The notes: a model not told the origin generated them from the sequence alone. Shown: positions 11,252 through 22,798, counted from the stretch's first letter. The stretch is 64,000 bases of DNA from Zygnema cylindricum (GCA_037447655.1 JBBHKE010001317.1:154501-218500), one strand, 5' to 3'. A program made the numbers and translations.

Positions 11252-12220
11252 ATATGGACGTACGTTAATCTATTTATTACGTATGGTTAAACCATAGTTT
11301 TCGATTTACGTTTTAACGTATTTAGTGTTAAAACCTACAGCTAAATTTTACAGCCTATCCTTAGATCGTACTGCTAACCCTAAATCCTATAGCCTTACCC
11401 TAAATCTTACAACATAACTCTAAACTTATTGTTTTGTGTTTTGTGTTTTTTTTTTTTTTATTCCTTTACTTGTTTTTATTTCAGCTCCTTTCTTTTAAAT
11501 TAAACTTTTTACATGTTTTTTTTATTATTTTCTTTTTATTATTTTACATTTTTTTCTTCTTCATAATTTTTTTCTTTTCAATGTTATTTTGGCTTAAGGG
11601 AATTTTTAAAAAATTAACTAGTATTGTCTTACAGCTCGCATTTGGAAAGAGTAAAAAAATTGTTCTTTTAGAAGATGACGATAGCAATGCAAGAATAAAA
11701 ATCCTCGCACAATATAGTGAGTGAGATCGAGCACGGATCATCATAGATACATTAAAACAACGTAACCCAAACACAGCACAAGCTTATCAAGTTGGTTTAA
11801 ATCAATATTAAAAATTTTGGAGTGCACAAGGGCACCCAAATGTAGATATTTCACTTGATAAGGTTATTAGACTACTAGAGAAAAACAAAAATATGAGCTA
11901 TACCACACTGATACAATAGGTGAAATGACTTCAAGACTCATATATAACGCAATTAGCAATAAAACGAGGTGGGGTGAAAACCTTAGAGACATTAATATCA
12001 TCCAAATATTTTTACAGGAGTATAAAAATTGTTGTCCATAGCCTACTTCAGCCATGGATACTCACGGAAACACCTAGAGACTACCTCAAAAACAGTTGTG
12101 TTTCAGACAGCACAGATTACTCCACAATAAACAAAATCACCTCAAACTGCATTTATATGCAATATACCATATATACTATAATTTCCAAAAGTGACAGCTA
12201 AATCCACAAAGCAATCTAGA
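11252..12220. other. Intergenic stretch, T-rich, with one decayed coding-like fragment
   Basis: Immediately right of element C. A T-rich run covers 11420-11580. Near 11365-11415 there are two or three scattered CCCTAAA-like words, too degenerate to call telomeric. The only coding-like part is the fragment described at 11640-11925. I see no promoter or intact gene. Confidence 0.4.
11640..11925 (+). pseudogene. Decayed fragment, possibly the N-terminal part of a tyrosine recombinase
   Basis: One frame reads through a few in-frame stops with a coherent composition: DTLKQRNPNTAQAYQVGLNQY, then stop, then KFWSAQGHPNVDISLDKVIR and LLEKNKN. The pattern of NT..AY....L..Y..FW...G, followed by a short helix-rich stretch, resembles the N-terminal DNA-binding part of Crypton-type tyrosine recombinases. 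That is from memory of the pattern only. No catalytic R...HxxR...Y motif was found downstream. It could be another repeat-derived protein. Confidence 0.25.
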
Positions 12221-13000
12221 AGATATAAGCTCTTGAGTTTCCCAAAAACAACTGTTCTTCTCAAACTAACCAGGTAGACTTCTCACAGAATTCTACGGAG
12301 GTAACAGAACAAACTGAAACTAAACACACATTTAGTTTGTAGATCATATAATATCTTCACAAAGTTTCACATCAAAACATCAATCAGAGTGATCACACCA
12401 ACAGGTCAAATTTGCAGAAAAACAGTATGCAATTTATTTGATTAACTCAACTGTGATAATTAAAATAATCTAAGTCCTACAAGTTATACTAAGAGAGTTC
12501 ACTACTGAATGTACGAAGGCATACCAACCGTATGTTATCTACCACCTACCTAAATTTTTGTGAGTATATCGAATAGTTCGAGGTATGTCAAGCTGACTAA
12601 ATTTACACCGATAAACTAATTAGCAAAAAGACAAACCTCTGTTATTTATAATATTTACACCGACACCTCCGAAAATTCAACTTGCTTAGTCATTTGAGAT
12701 CTTCTTATAAATCTCATCCACCGACTTGATTCATATCAACCGCTGCTGGGTTGTCACATACTTGGATATATCAAAAAATAACCGCAAGTTCGTCGCAGCT
12801 CCGTTGTCCTATTTAAAGTACACTTGTCTCAAATAGATGCGCTATGCTGGCGGCGCATATTTCAATGTTTCGTACATTTCATATCGGATCGCTTTGCCAT
12901 CCGCCATCCGTTTCTTACTGCGTGATTACGCCACTCAATAAATCCATAACTTCACTTTAGTTTTATCCGTACGTTCGCTCCCCCAATCCATGAATCCATT
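12221..13000 (-). repeat. Diverged LTR fragment related to the family C/B LTR
   Basis: Scattered matches to the element C LTR occur in the same order and orientation. The clearest is 12690-12745, where TTATAAATCTCATCCACCGA and the following GATTCATATCAACCGC align with the C LTR near 5770-5805. Boundaries are uncertain. The part from 12638 onward is repeated again at 15906. Confidence 0.5.
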
Positions 13001-14120
13001 GAAAACTCCACATTAATAATATACGCACGAAATGTCGCAAGCGTACAAAATGTCGCGTACTCATAGAACTAACTTTTCAAAACAACAAAAAAAACACATT
13101 TTTTTTTTATATAATTACCATGAAGACCGCCAGGAAGGCATACGAAAAGCATATTCTCTCAAAGATTACAAAGGGTTTTCAACATTTTGGTTGGAGTTGG
13201 CCGAAAGAAAACACAAATAAAAAATGTTGGGGATTGAACCATACACCAACATTCAAGTGAGGTATGTATTGATAAAAATATCAAATCTTATATTTCGTTT
13301 TTTCGATTCATGTTGTTTTTTACTTTACACTTTATTTTAATGAGTGCAATTCTTTTCAGTTTCTTATCTCATTTTCTTGTTTTAGTGTTTGGATTTTTTT
13401 TTGACTTCACATTACATTTATTTTAACATGTTTTTTAAGAGACAGTACAAGGTTTTAGGGGTTAACTCCAAATTACATTTAAAACACGGACAAAATTATA
13501 TGAAATTTTTGTTTTTTAGGAGGAACTATACATTCTTTTAAAATAAAGCCCCCATTATGTTTCTCATATTTTTTTTTTGTTTGTGTTGTTTTGTTAATTT
13601 TTTGGTGATGCTATTTCTGTTTTTTGGGAGAAAAGGTACATTCTTTTTAAAGAAAGCTCACATTATATTTGTAACATTATCATTTTTTGCGTTTTTGTTG
13701 TTTTGTTTTTGTTTTTTTAAAGATACAATTTAATATGAACCATGCTGTAATAGAATTTCGTACTTCTCACAAAATCCCATTACTACAACCAATTTCAACC
13801 ACACATTCCACATATTGGAAAATACACATCCACATTGGACATCATTCACATAAGGATAAACTTTAAATTGGAAGAAACTCCTGTCCACAAAACATTAGCT
13901 TGGTCTCTAGCCCTCGTGGCTCAACCCTTTTTTTTTAATTATTTCCACTGCCCTCCACTTTTAAATAATATTATCTCTTAACTACTAAAACACTACTTAG
14001 TTGGTAAGATATTTCCGTGCAAAATGCCATTGCTCCAATTTTGTATTGAAATTCTATGGGCTCCATTGCACACACATAATTCATTGCCACAGAGAATTCG
14101 TAGGTCCAAAAGAAGCTAAT

Positions 14121-14318
14121 CTAGATAGTGCCGACTCCAAGTTGATATAAACCAAAATGAATGATCCCTTGACAATTAGAACCCCAATACACCTTCACCC
14201 CTGTGAAGAGAAGACCTTTTGTGTGCTTAGTTCCACCACAGAATGCAAAGCTTGAATATGTGTTTTGGACAATATTCCCCACTTTGACTTTCCCACTGAA
14301 TAAGTGCCACCCTGGCAC
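14121..14318 (-). pseudogene. Remnant of a copia gag start next to LTR F
   Basis: The short minus-strand frame (65 residues) contains FCGGTKHTKG and GVKVYWGSN. It aligns by eye with the D-family gag start crossing the LTR end, where D has NGGHRIT then SYGPTFKGAYF. An identical copy is at 17389-17586. It stops after 65 residues and has no downstream gag domain. Confidence 0.4.
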
Positions 14319-14348
14319 GCAAAGACTCTGACCGAATACACCCCTGTG

Positions 14349-14420
14349 TAGCTTAGACTCCCTTGAGTTCGCAGCAAAAAGAATCGCTTAGACTCCCTTG
14401 AGTTCGCAGCAAAAAGAATC
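14349..14420. repeat. Exact 35-bp tandem duplication inside LTR F
   Basis: The word beginning GCTTAGACTCCCTTGAGTTC occurs twice back to back. The D LTR has a single copy at the matching place, so this duplication arose in F. Copy 2 of the large repeat carries the same doubled word at 17617-17688. Confidence 0.85.
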
Positions 14421-14910
14421 GCGGAATTTGCTCACCCGAGCATTAAGTTATGGCTGGTCAAAGATGACCTTTATAGTTACAAGCTCTCTTAGAGAGAGGT
14501 ACCTAAATATTACTAAGTCTTGGTCTGCCTACTCACGACTACCTACTACTAAACCATAGTCCAATAGGAACACTATATAGTACATTAAGGTACAATGGGC
14601 GATGTACTTATTGCATGACCATTGTACGACATGGTCTACAAGGTGACACCAGTCAAATCGGATGGCATGGTTCCTCCTCCCATCTTCTCCGGTATAAAAT
14701 AATGTGGCGCCACGTGGCACCACGTGACGCTATCTCCGTATGCCGCCAAAAGCTCACTTCGCGTGGCGGCTATAATGTCGGCGGTCCGATCAAAACATAT
14801 TTTACACGGTTCAGATTCGCGTAGATGCATGAATTGTTCCTCTTCGTTAGTCTGGTGTTAATTAGCTGTCACGTTAATGTATATTAATCTTTGAAACCCG
14901 CGACGTGTAT

Positions 14911-14990
14911 CGTTTCGTTAATGCCTTATTGGATAAGGCGTACCAACACAAATATTTCCATAGACCCAGGTTCGAATCCGGTCTAGAGCA
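14911..14990 (+). other. tRNA-like sequence antisense to LTR F
   Basis: A D-arm-like stem GCCTTATTGGATAAGGC (14923-14939) is followed by a perfect B-box word GGTTCGAATCC (14969-14979). Spacing and D-arm resemble tRNA-Arg, but no intact anticodon or acceptor stem can be drawn, so it is not a working tRNA gene. A diverged copy is at 18180-18258. Confidence 0.5.
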
Positions 14991-15069
14991 GCTTTTGGTT
15001 ATTTGTTAGTTGTTTAGAATTCTCTACTTGTACATTTATAAATACTTATTGTACCCTTCGCATTTCATC

Positions 15070-15150
15070 GTTGACTCTAAGCTATAGGCTAAAGCTAACG
15101 ACAGGATTGTAGGTACCAGGATCAAATCCTGATACCGACAGGTCTCTTTT
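15070..15150 (+). other. Second tRNA-like sequence antisense to LTR F
   Basis: The D-arm-like AGCTATAGGCTAAAGCT (15080-15096) and the B-box-like GGATCAAATCC (15119-15129) lie within a T-arm-like stem CAGGA...TCCTG. The matching stretch in copy 2 (about 18343-18420) is decayed. Confidence 0.4.
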
Positions 15151-15331
15151 GGTACAAACTAGAAATTAGCCTATCCTCTAAAGACAGCCATGGCTCTAGC
15201 TCTCTCTTTGGTCGTCAGTGACTGCAACAGGTATGGTGACCGAAGAGAGTTGAGCAAGAAGCAGGCCGCCTTTGTTGACTTACTCTATTTATTTTTCCAA
15301 TACAGACCTAGAAAATGCATTTATTTCAACA

Positions 15332-15835
15332 ACTTCAAAGAATATAAATCCTGGAGTGAGAAGTTGCATGGAACCCCCATTAAGAGAATAAGGAGTGATA
15401 ATGGTGTAGAATATACCTCTAACCAGTTTGAGGAATACCTGAGAGATGAGGGAGTTTAGCACTAGAAAACTGTACCATATTCGGAATATAATGGGGTAGC
15501 TGAGAGGTTAATCCGAACACTGGGAGATAGTGTATGCAGGACATGAGTGAGATTGTGATTGCAGATTCAACGCGATCCAAGATACAGGAGAGCTACCGGG
15601 TACCTCACCCATTCCCATCGACTTTGAGGAGACAGAAGTGGAGGTAACGGACCCGACTTCCATGGATAGGGGAGACGATGAGACAGTAAGGAGAAACCGA
15701 AGACCTCCCTCTATTCCAGCTTCAGAGTTTGAGGGAGGAAGAAGGAGCAGCAAAATGATACAAGAGAAAGAAGCTGCTCGTAAGGTAACTAAGCTTTCTC
15801 ATCCTGATGAGCCTCAGACATACTTGGAGGCATAG
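15332..15835 (+). pseudogene. Copia integrase/linker fragment related to element D
   Basis: In-frame pieces show KSWSEKLHGTPIKRIRSDNG (integrase second Asp), then VPYSEYNGVAERLIRTL (third acidic residue). A jump follows to the linker before reverse transcriptase: PTSMDRGDD and later VTKLSHPDEPQTYLEA. D has the same linker text split by element A at 26535/38198. About 800-900 bases expected between integrase core and linker are missing, so this is an internally deleted fragment cut off by LTR F on its left. Confidence 0.7.
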
Positions 15836-15905
15836 AATGTAAAATTAATGGCCCTTTTAAATTATTTCTCGGTCTAAATAGAAATATAGAAAGAAGCCGA
15901 GGCAG

Positions 15906-18584
15906 TCTGTTATTTATAATATTTACACCGACACCTCCGAAAATTCAACTTGCTTAGTCATTTGAGATCTTCTTATAAATCTCATCCACCGACTTGATTC
16001 ATATCAACCGCTGCTGGGTTGTCACATACTTGGATATATCAAAAAATAACCGCAAGTTCGTCGCAGCTCCGTTGTCCTATTTAAAGTACACTTGTCTCAA
16101 ATAGATGCGCTATGCTGGCGGCGCATATTTCAATGTTTCGTACATTTCATATCGGATCGCTTTGCCATCCGCCATCCGTTTCTTACTGCGTGATTACGCC
16201 ACTCAATAAATCCATAACTTCACTTTAGTTTTATCCGTACGTTCGCTCCCCCAATCCATGAATCCATTGAAAACTCCACATTAATAATATACGCACGAAA
16301 TGTCGCAAGCGTACAAAATGTCGCGTACTCATAGAACTAACTTTTCAAAACAACAAAAAAAACACATTTTTTTTTTATATAATTACCATGAAGACCGCCA
16401 GGAAGGCATACGAAAAGCATATTCTCTCAAAGATTACAAAGGGTTTTCAACATTTTGGTTGGAGTTGGCCGAAAGAAAACACAAATAAAAAATGTTGGGG
16501 ATTGAACCATACACCAACATTCAAGTGAGGTATGTATTGATAAAAATATCAAATCTTATATTTCGTTTTTTCGATTCATGTTGTTTTTTACTTTACACTT
16601 TATTTTAATGAGTGCAATTCTTTTCAGTTTCTTATCTCATTTTCTTGTTTTAGTGTTTGGATTTTTTTTTGACTTCACATTACATTTATTTTAACATGTT
16701 TTTTAAGAGACAGTACAAGGTTTTAGGGGTTAACTCCAAATTACATTTAAAACACGGACAAAATTATATGAAATTTTTGTTTTTTAGGAGGAACTATACA
16801 TTCTTTTAAAATAAAGCCCCCATTATGTTTCTCATATTTTTTTTTTGTTTGTGTTGTTTTGTTAATTTTTTGGTGATGCTATTTCTGTTTTTTGGGAGAA
16901 AAGGTACATTCTTTTTAAAGAAAGCTCACATTATATTTGTAACATTATCATTTTTTGCGTTTTTGTTGTTTTGTTTTTGTTTTTTTAAAGATACAATTTA
17001 ATATGAACCATGCTGTAATAGAATTTCGTACTTCTCACAAAATCCCATTACTACAACCAATTTCAACCACACATTCCACATATTGGAAAATACACATCCA
17101 CATTGGACATCATTCACATAAGGATAAACTTTAAATTGGAAGAAACTCCTGTCCACAAAACATTAGCTTGGTCTCTAGCCCTCGTGGCTCAACCCTTTTT
17201 TTTTAATTATTTCCACTGCCCTCCACTTTTAAATAATATTATCTCTTAACTACTAAAACACTACTTAGTTGGTAAGATATTTCCGTGCAAAATGCCATTG
17301 CTCCAATTTTGTATTGAAATTCTATGGGCTCCATTGCACACACATAATTCATTGCCACAGAGAATTCGTAGGTCCAAAAGAAGCTAATCTAGATAGTGCC
17401 GACTCCAAGTTGATATAAACCAAAATGAATGATCCCTTGACAATTAGAACCCCAATACACCTTCACCCCTGTGAAGAGAAGACCTTTTGTGTGCTTAGTT
17501 CCACCACAGAATGCAAAGCTTGAATATGTGTTTTGGACAATATTCCCCACTTTGACTTTCCCACTGAATAAGTGCCACCCTGGCACGCAAAGACTCTGAC
17601 CGAATACACCCCTGTGTAGCTTAGACTCCCTTGAGTTCGCAGCAAAAAGAATCGCTTAGACTCCCTTGAGTTCGCAGCAAAAAGAATCGCGGAATTTGCT
17701 CACCCGAGCATTAAGTTATGGCTGGTCAAAGATGACCTTTATAGTTACAAGCTCTCTTAGAGAGAGGTACCTAAATATTACTAAGTCTTGGTCTGCCTAC
17801 TCACGACTACCTACTACTAAACCCTAGTCCAATAGGAACACTGTATAGTACAAGAAGGTACAATGGGCGATGTACTTATTGTACGTCCATTGTACGACAA
17901 GGTCTATAAGGTGACACTTGTCAAATCGGAAGCCATGGTTCCTCCTCCCATCTTCTCCGGTATCAAATAATGTGGCGCCACGTGGCACCGCGTGACGCTA
18001 TCTCCGTATGCCGCCAAAAGCTCACTTCGCGTGGCGGCTATAATGTCGGCCGTCCGATCAAAACATATTTTACACGGTTCAGATTCGCGTACATGCATGA
18101 ATTGCTCCTTTTGGTTAGTCTGTTGTTAATTAGCTATTGCGTTAATATTTATATATCTTTGAAACCCGTCACGTGTATTGTTTTAATAACGCCTTATAGG
18201 TTAAGGCTTACCCCTACAAATATAACCACGGACTATGGTTCAAATCTGGTCTAGAGCAGTTTTTTGTTATTTGTTAGTTTGTTAGAACTCTCTACTTCTA
18301 CGCTTATAAATACCTATTGTACCCCACATATGCCACCGTTTACTCTAAGCTATAGGCTAAAACTAACGGCTGTTGTAGGATGGTAGGTACCATCATCAAA
18401 TCTTGATTCCGACATATTTGTTTTGGTACAAACTACGATTAGCCTGTCCGCTTTAGACAGCCATGGCTCTAGCTCTCTCTTTGGTCTTCAGTGACTGCAA
18501 CAAGTATGGGGACCGGAGAGATTTGAGCGAGAAGTTACTCTATTTATTTTTCCAATACAGACCTAAAATACATAAATTTCAACA
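15906..18584 (-). repeat. Direct duplication, copy 2
   Basis: This is the partner of 12638-15331 at a constant offset of 3268 bases for most of its length. Identity is essentially complete up to about 17800 and then drops sharply. Homology ends exactly at the LTR F terminus (CAACA at 18581-18584). The next 86 bases have no match in copy 1, as expected if LTR F is a real element end. Confidence 0.85.
17488..18584 (-). repeat. LTR F, copy 2
   Basis: Same landmarks as copy 1, starting TGTTGAAATTTATG on the minus strand at 18584. It has the tRNA-like block at 18180-18258 (D-arm GCCTTATAGGTTAAGGC, B-box-like GGTTCAAATCT) and the 35-bp tandem duplication at 17617-17688. The 3' limit is approximate. 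Confidence 0.6.
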
Positions 18585-18670
18585 GGTATTATTCGCTCAG
18601 GACCAAGATTTGTTAGAATTTCCACAAACTTTTCTAAATGAAAAGATGTCTACTTTTCTCTTAGACTTCA

Positions 18671-19255
18671 TGTAACAGTAATAGTGGATCGAAATTTTTC
18701 GTAAATGGGTATTTAAGTGTTACGAAAATAGAGTTTTGAATTTGATAGACGTCCGCGAAAGATTCACACGATTTGGGGTTGTATTTTAAAAGATATAGTG
18801 ATCGGTGTATTTAGGCGACAACGCGAGGTCAAAATAACGAATGGGTGTTCATTGTTACGAGTTAAGGGTAGGCGTACGTTTATAAAGTACCAAACGAAAT
18901 CAATATTACGTTAGGTACGCACGATGGTTTGTTTCGTACAATTTTTAGTACGAAACGTCACTCTCACTTTTTGGAATTTTGTAAGAAGTTTCGCGTGCGA
19001 AATTTGCGACGCACGTAAGTGCGAAGTTGTGTTTCGTTTGGAGTGCACTTTTGCACGTAAATGTTACGTAGTGAAACGTAGTGTTTGATTGGTTAGATAT
19101 GCTACGCAGGTAGTAAAAGATTTCGCACGTTTTGCATTGGTGAGTCTCAGTCCATGTTGATCAATGACTGGCCCAGATAAAACATGTTCAACGGAGCGTT
19201 GACTTTGGCCTATCGAGCCCAGGGCGATGAAGGATAAATAGTGAAGTCTAAGAGA
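18671..19255 (+). repeat. Left arm of a large inverted repeat
   Basis: Starts TGTAACAGTAATAGTGGATC and is the diverged reverse complement of 19585-20187, about 585 bases. Clear paired landmarks include CGTAAATGGGTATTTAAGTG against its complement near 20150, and AACGAATGGGTGTTCATTGT against 20005-20025. No open frame. This may be an LTR or foldback-element end. Confidence 0.8.
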
Positions 19256-19584
19256 AGAGTAGACATATTTTCCTTTGGAAAACTTGGTGGAAATTCTGAC
19301 TGATCTTGGTCTTGAGCGATTAAAACCAAATTGGAGCTATGGCATTTTTGCATTGAAATCTCTTAATAACTAAGTAGTGTTTTAGTAGTTAAGAGATAAA
19401 ATTATTAAGAGTGGAGAGTAGTAGAAAACACTTTAAAAGAAGGGTTGAGCCACGAGGGCAAGAGACCAAGCTAATGTTATGTGGACAAAAGCTTCTTCTA
19501 ATTTAAAGTTTATCCTTTCCAATGTGTGGAATGTGTGGTTGAAATTGGTTGTAGTAATGGGATTGAATGAGAGGTAGGAGATCA
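19256..19584. other. Loop of the inverted repeat
   Basis: The 19330-19565 part matches, on the opposite strand, a segment inside the 12.6-18.6 kb duplication (13750-14075 and its copy). Shared text includes GTTGAGCCACGAGGGC and GTTGAAATTGGTTGTAGTAA. The loop therefore holds a copy of a nearby repeat. Confidence 0.6.
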
Positions 19585-20187
19585 TATTTTACTTCTTTAT
19601 TTATCCATCATCGCCATGGACTAGCCAGGCCAGAGTCAATGCTCCATTGAACAAATTTTACCTGGGCCAATCATTGATCAGCAAGGACTCAGACTGACCA
19701 ATACAAAAACGTGCGAAATCTCTTACTAACTACGTCGGATTAACTAACCAATCAAACGGTACATTTCACTACGTAACATTTACGTGCAAAAGTGCGCGCC
19801 AAACGAAACGCGACTTCGCACGAACGTGCGTCGCAAATTTCACACGCGAAACTACCTATGAAATTCCATAAAGTGAAAGTGACGTTTGTACTAAAAATTG
19901 TACGAAATGATCCATCGTGCGTACCAAACGAAATATTGATTCATTTGGTACTTTTTAAACGTACACCTTAAATTCAGCGGCTAGGTTGACCCTTAACTCG
20001 TAACAATGAACACCCATTCGTTATTTTGACCTCGCGCTGTCGCCTAAATACACCAATCACTATATCTTTTAAAATACAACCCCAAATCGTGGGATTCTTT
20101 CACGGAAGTCTATCAAATTCAAAACTCTATATTCGTAACACTTAAATACCCATTTACGAAAAATTTCGATCCATTATTATTGTTACA
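19585..20187 (-). repeat. Right arm of the inverted repeat; possible 3' LTR of gypsy element E
   Basis: The right end reads ATTATTATTGTTACA (reverse complement TGTAACAATAATAATGG). It is preceded, on the minus strand, by the purine-rich GAGGGGATGA directly after the gypsy pol remnant. That is the arrangement expected of a polypurine tract followed by a 3' LTR. I did not find a matching 5' LTR at the other end of E, so the assignment is tentative. Confidence 0.5.
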
Positions 20188-20279
20188 TCATCCCCTCGTT
20201 ATATTTCACTCACCCAAGTTAAAGCACATTTCATTCTCAAGATGCGACTTCTATATTGTAATCCCTCCAATACCTTGGT

Positions 20280-22092
20280 AAAAACTTAGAATTTTTATCT
20301 TCTACAGTTAACCCATCTTTTAGCCTTCTTAGATAATATAGTTGCTAGAATATAGTATTGTCGACCTTAAACCATTGACCAAACCAATCTATTACCCATC
20401 TGTGGACCTTAAGTTCTATAATTATTGAGGGATCCAATTCGAATTCTCCTTCAGTTGGTCGAAGATTTGCTAGTTTCAAGTGACTGATATGTATCACTGG
20501 ATGATTTTTTGTTGAAGGTGGAGAGTCTTATTTGGCAGCAACTGACGATATCATCTTGATTACAGTAAATGGTTTGATGTACTTAGGAGTATATTTCCCC
20601 TTAGGATCCGATTGTCCCTCGATCTTGCACCTGTAATGAGTTGTTGAAAGCCAAACCTTGTCAACTGTGCTTACCACCCAATCACTTTGTTTGCGGTTAA
20701 CATTTAGTTCTTGCCTTCTTTGTGCCTCCACTAATGCATCCCATATTGTTTTCCAAACTGTTTGAATATATTCCAAAAAATCCGTTCCACAACCCATATT
20801 CTCTTGAGTGACCGTTGTTATTAAGTCTAATGCATCTCTCGATCGGTATCCGTATGCAACTTCAAACAGTGAGAATCTTGTACTAGCATGTTTACATGAA
20901 TTCTATGCAAATTCCATTAATGGCAGTTTAGATTCCCATGTGATCTGAACTCCACTGCAAACAGTCCTAATCATTTCTTCCAGTGTACGATTCATCCTTT
21001 CTTTTTGTACATCTGTCCGAAGATGATAAGAGGTACTCATTTGTAATTCAGTGCCTAAATTTTGTTGGAATTCTTTCCAAAATGCACACGTAAATTTAGA
21101 ATCCCTATCACTAACTATAGATAAATGGGCTCCATGATGTCTGACTAGTTGTCAAAATAAAAGTTTGCAATATCTACAACTGAATGAGTAGTTTTGCATG
21201 GGATAAAGAATGCCATTTTATTGAACCTATCGACTACGACCATGATATTGTCATTTCTTTTAGATGTAGATGGCAACTTAACAATAAAATCTATACTTAC
21301 AGATTTCCATGGTCTTTTGGGGATATCTAAATGTTTTAAGAGACCTCTATGTTTTTGGTTACTAGGTTTACTCTGTTGGCAAAGAACACAACTTTCCACA
21401 TGTTTCAACACCTCTTTTGCCATCCCGGGCCAAAACAATATAATTTGTAACCAACTAAGAGTGTTATCTCAACATAGATGTCTTAAATGCTCATGGGCTT
21501 TTGGTAAAAGTTGTTTTCTTAAGTATTCCATTTTAAGAATGCATAATCTATCCCCTGTTCGCAAATACAGTAAACCATGTTATATTCCAAAGGTTTTGAC
21601 ATGCCTCTCATTCAATGTGTTAGAATTCCCTCCAAAATATTCCTGCAATTCACAACAAAATAAGGATCTTTATCATAACCTTTTCTAACATCATCTAAAA
21701 ACAATTCATCCTGAACCATCACACTTATTTCAAAACATCTACTTAAAAGATATGGGACTACATTTGACTTTCTAGTAATATGTTTGACATTAAATTTGAA
21801 ATATGCCTATTTATGCATCCACCTAACCTGTTTGCCAGTCATAATCTGTGCATCTGTTAATCTTTGCAGATAAGAGAGTGCCTAATTATCGTTGTGAACA
21901 GTAAATTCTTTATTATCAATATAACAACTCCATTTCACCAATCCACCAACAATTGCAAGTTATTCTTTTTCCAATGCTAAATAGTTTTTTTCAGCATCAT
22001 TCAAAGTCTTAGACACAAAAGCAATAGAATGAAAATGTTTGCTACCTTTTTGACTTATGAGTGCACCTAAACCTTTATCAGATGCATAAGTA
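20280..22092 (-). pseudogene. Gypsy element E, 3' part of pol: RNase H and integrase
   Basis: In minus-strand order: RNase H start (TYASDKGLGALISQKG, then FVSKTLNDAEKNYLALEKE at 22178-21960, of which the right end lies just past the D junction); integrase zinc-binding tail CVLCQQSK (21380) with the core SIDFIVKLP and VVVDRF; then SDRDSKF (second Asp) and TDVQKERMNRTLEE (third acidic). A C-terminal tail follows with VNRKQSDWVVSTVDKVWLST and HPVIHISHLKLANLRPTEG. Frame breaks and stops are numerous. The 5' half of the same element is at 40862-43780, the two having been separated by insertion of D. Confidence 0.85.
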
Positions 22093-22249
22093 TGTTGAAA
22101 AAGGTATTTTACAGTCTTGTCCTTTTTGGTCTTCCAACAACCCTCATACTTGTTGTAGTCACTGTTGCGGGCACCCATGGCTGTCTCATACAGTTAAGGA
22201 GATAGAGCAGAAGCTTTAGTTTGCTGCAAAAGTTAGGCGGTCCCTAGTA

Positions 22250-22314
22250 GGACTTGATCCGGTGAACTCTGGATAAAAGCTATACGGCGTAGCCGTCAAC
22301 CTTATCCGGTAGGT
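22250..22314 (-). other. tRNA-like block antisense to the D LTR
   Basis: On the minus strand: D-arm-like ACCTACCGGATAAGGT (22314-22299), a stem ACGGC/GCCGT, then the B-box-like GGATCAAGTCC (22260-22250). The matching block is present in the 3' LTR near 40070-40140. No acceptor stem or CCA-ready end can be drawn. Confidence 0.45.
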
Positions 22315-22798
22315 CTTAACGAAACGATATACGTATTAGGTTTGGTACAAATTTATATTGTAACACATCGGCATACTTCATTTAACATATTACGGGACAA
22401 AGTGAACATGAAATGTGCGGGACCGCACGAAATAAAGTACCGCACAAAACGACATCGAATTTCGACGGATGAAATTGAAAGTCGTTCGCGATCGACGGCT
22501 CACGGAGGAGCCGGAATTCCGTAGTGGTTTTTGGCGGTTTGCTGAGCATATGTCGACACGTGGCGAAGGATGATTGGACAGCGGGTATTACGGAGGGAGC
22601 AACTTTGGTTTAGGAAATGACACGCGTAGGCGGAGCGGCCATGACGTACTACGGCTGTACAAGAAGTACAACGGTACCTATACCTTCTTGTACCTTACAG
22701 TCTTTTGATTGGATACGTACACTAGTAGTAGGCTTAGAAAAGTAGTTTAGGACTTAGAATATTTCTTGGGTTTTAGCCTCTCTGCCAGAGAGCACTTG

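Larger units (their letters stand above)
12638..15331 (-). repeat. Direct duplication, copy 1 (partner at 15906-18584)
   Basis: This segment recurs 3268 bases to the right. From 12638 to about 14530 the two copies appear identical by eye, including the short frames at 13032 and 14121. From about 14535 to 15331 they differ at roughly one base in nine. The segment contains an AT-rich non-coding block with about 100-bp internal repeats (13440-13735), a gag-like remnant and an LTR (F). Copy 1 abuts a copia integrase fragment at 15332. No intact gene is present. Confidence 0.85.
14220..15331 (-). repeat. LTR F, copy 1, related to the D-family LTR
   Basis: On the minus strand it begins TGTTGAAATAAATGC at 15331 and shares with the D LTR a run of landmarks in the same order. 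These are GCAGTCACTG...CCATGGCTGTCT, a tRNA-like block, the GGTACAATG region, CTTAATGCTCGGGTGAGCAA, and TTCTTTTTGCTGCG. The 3' limit is approximate. A 35-base word (14349-14384) is tandemly duplicated. Confidence 0.6.

Noticed and set aside
11365-11415. Interstitial telomere repeat (CCCTAAA words)
   Set aside because: Only two or three scattered, imperfect words and no tandem array.
14911-15150. Functional tRNA genes
   Set aside because: Box B and a D-arm are recognisable, but acceptor and anticodon stems cannot be drawn and the copies diverge freely.
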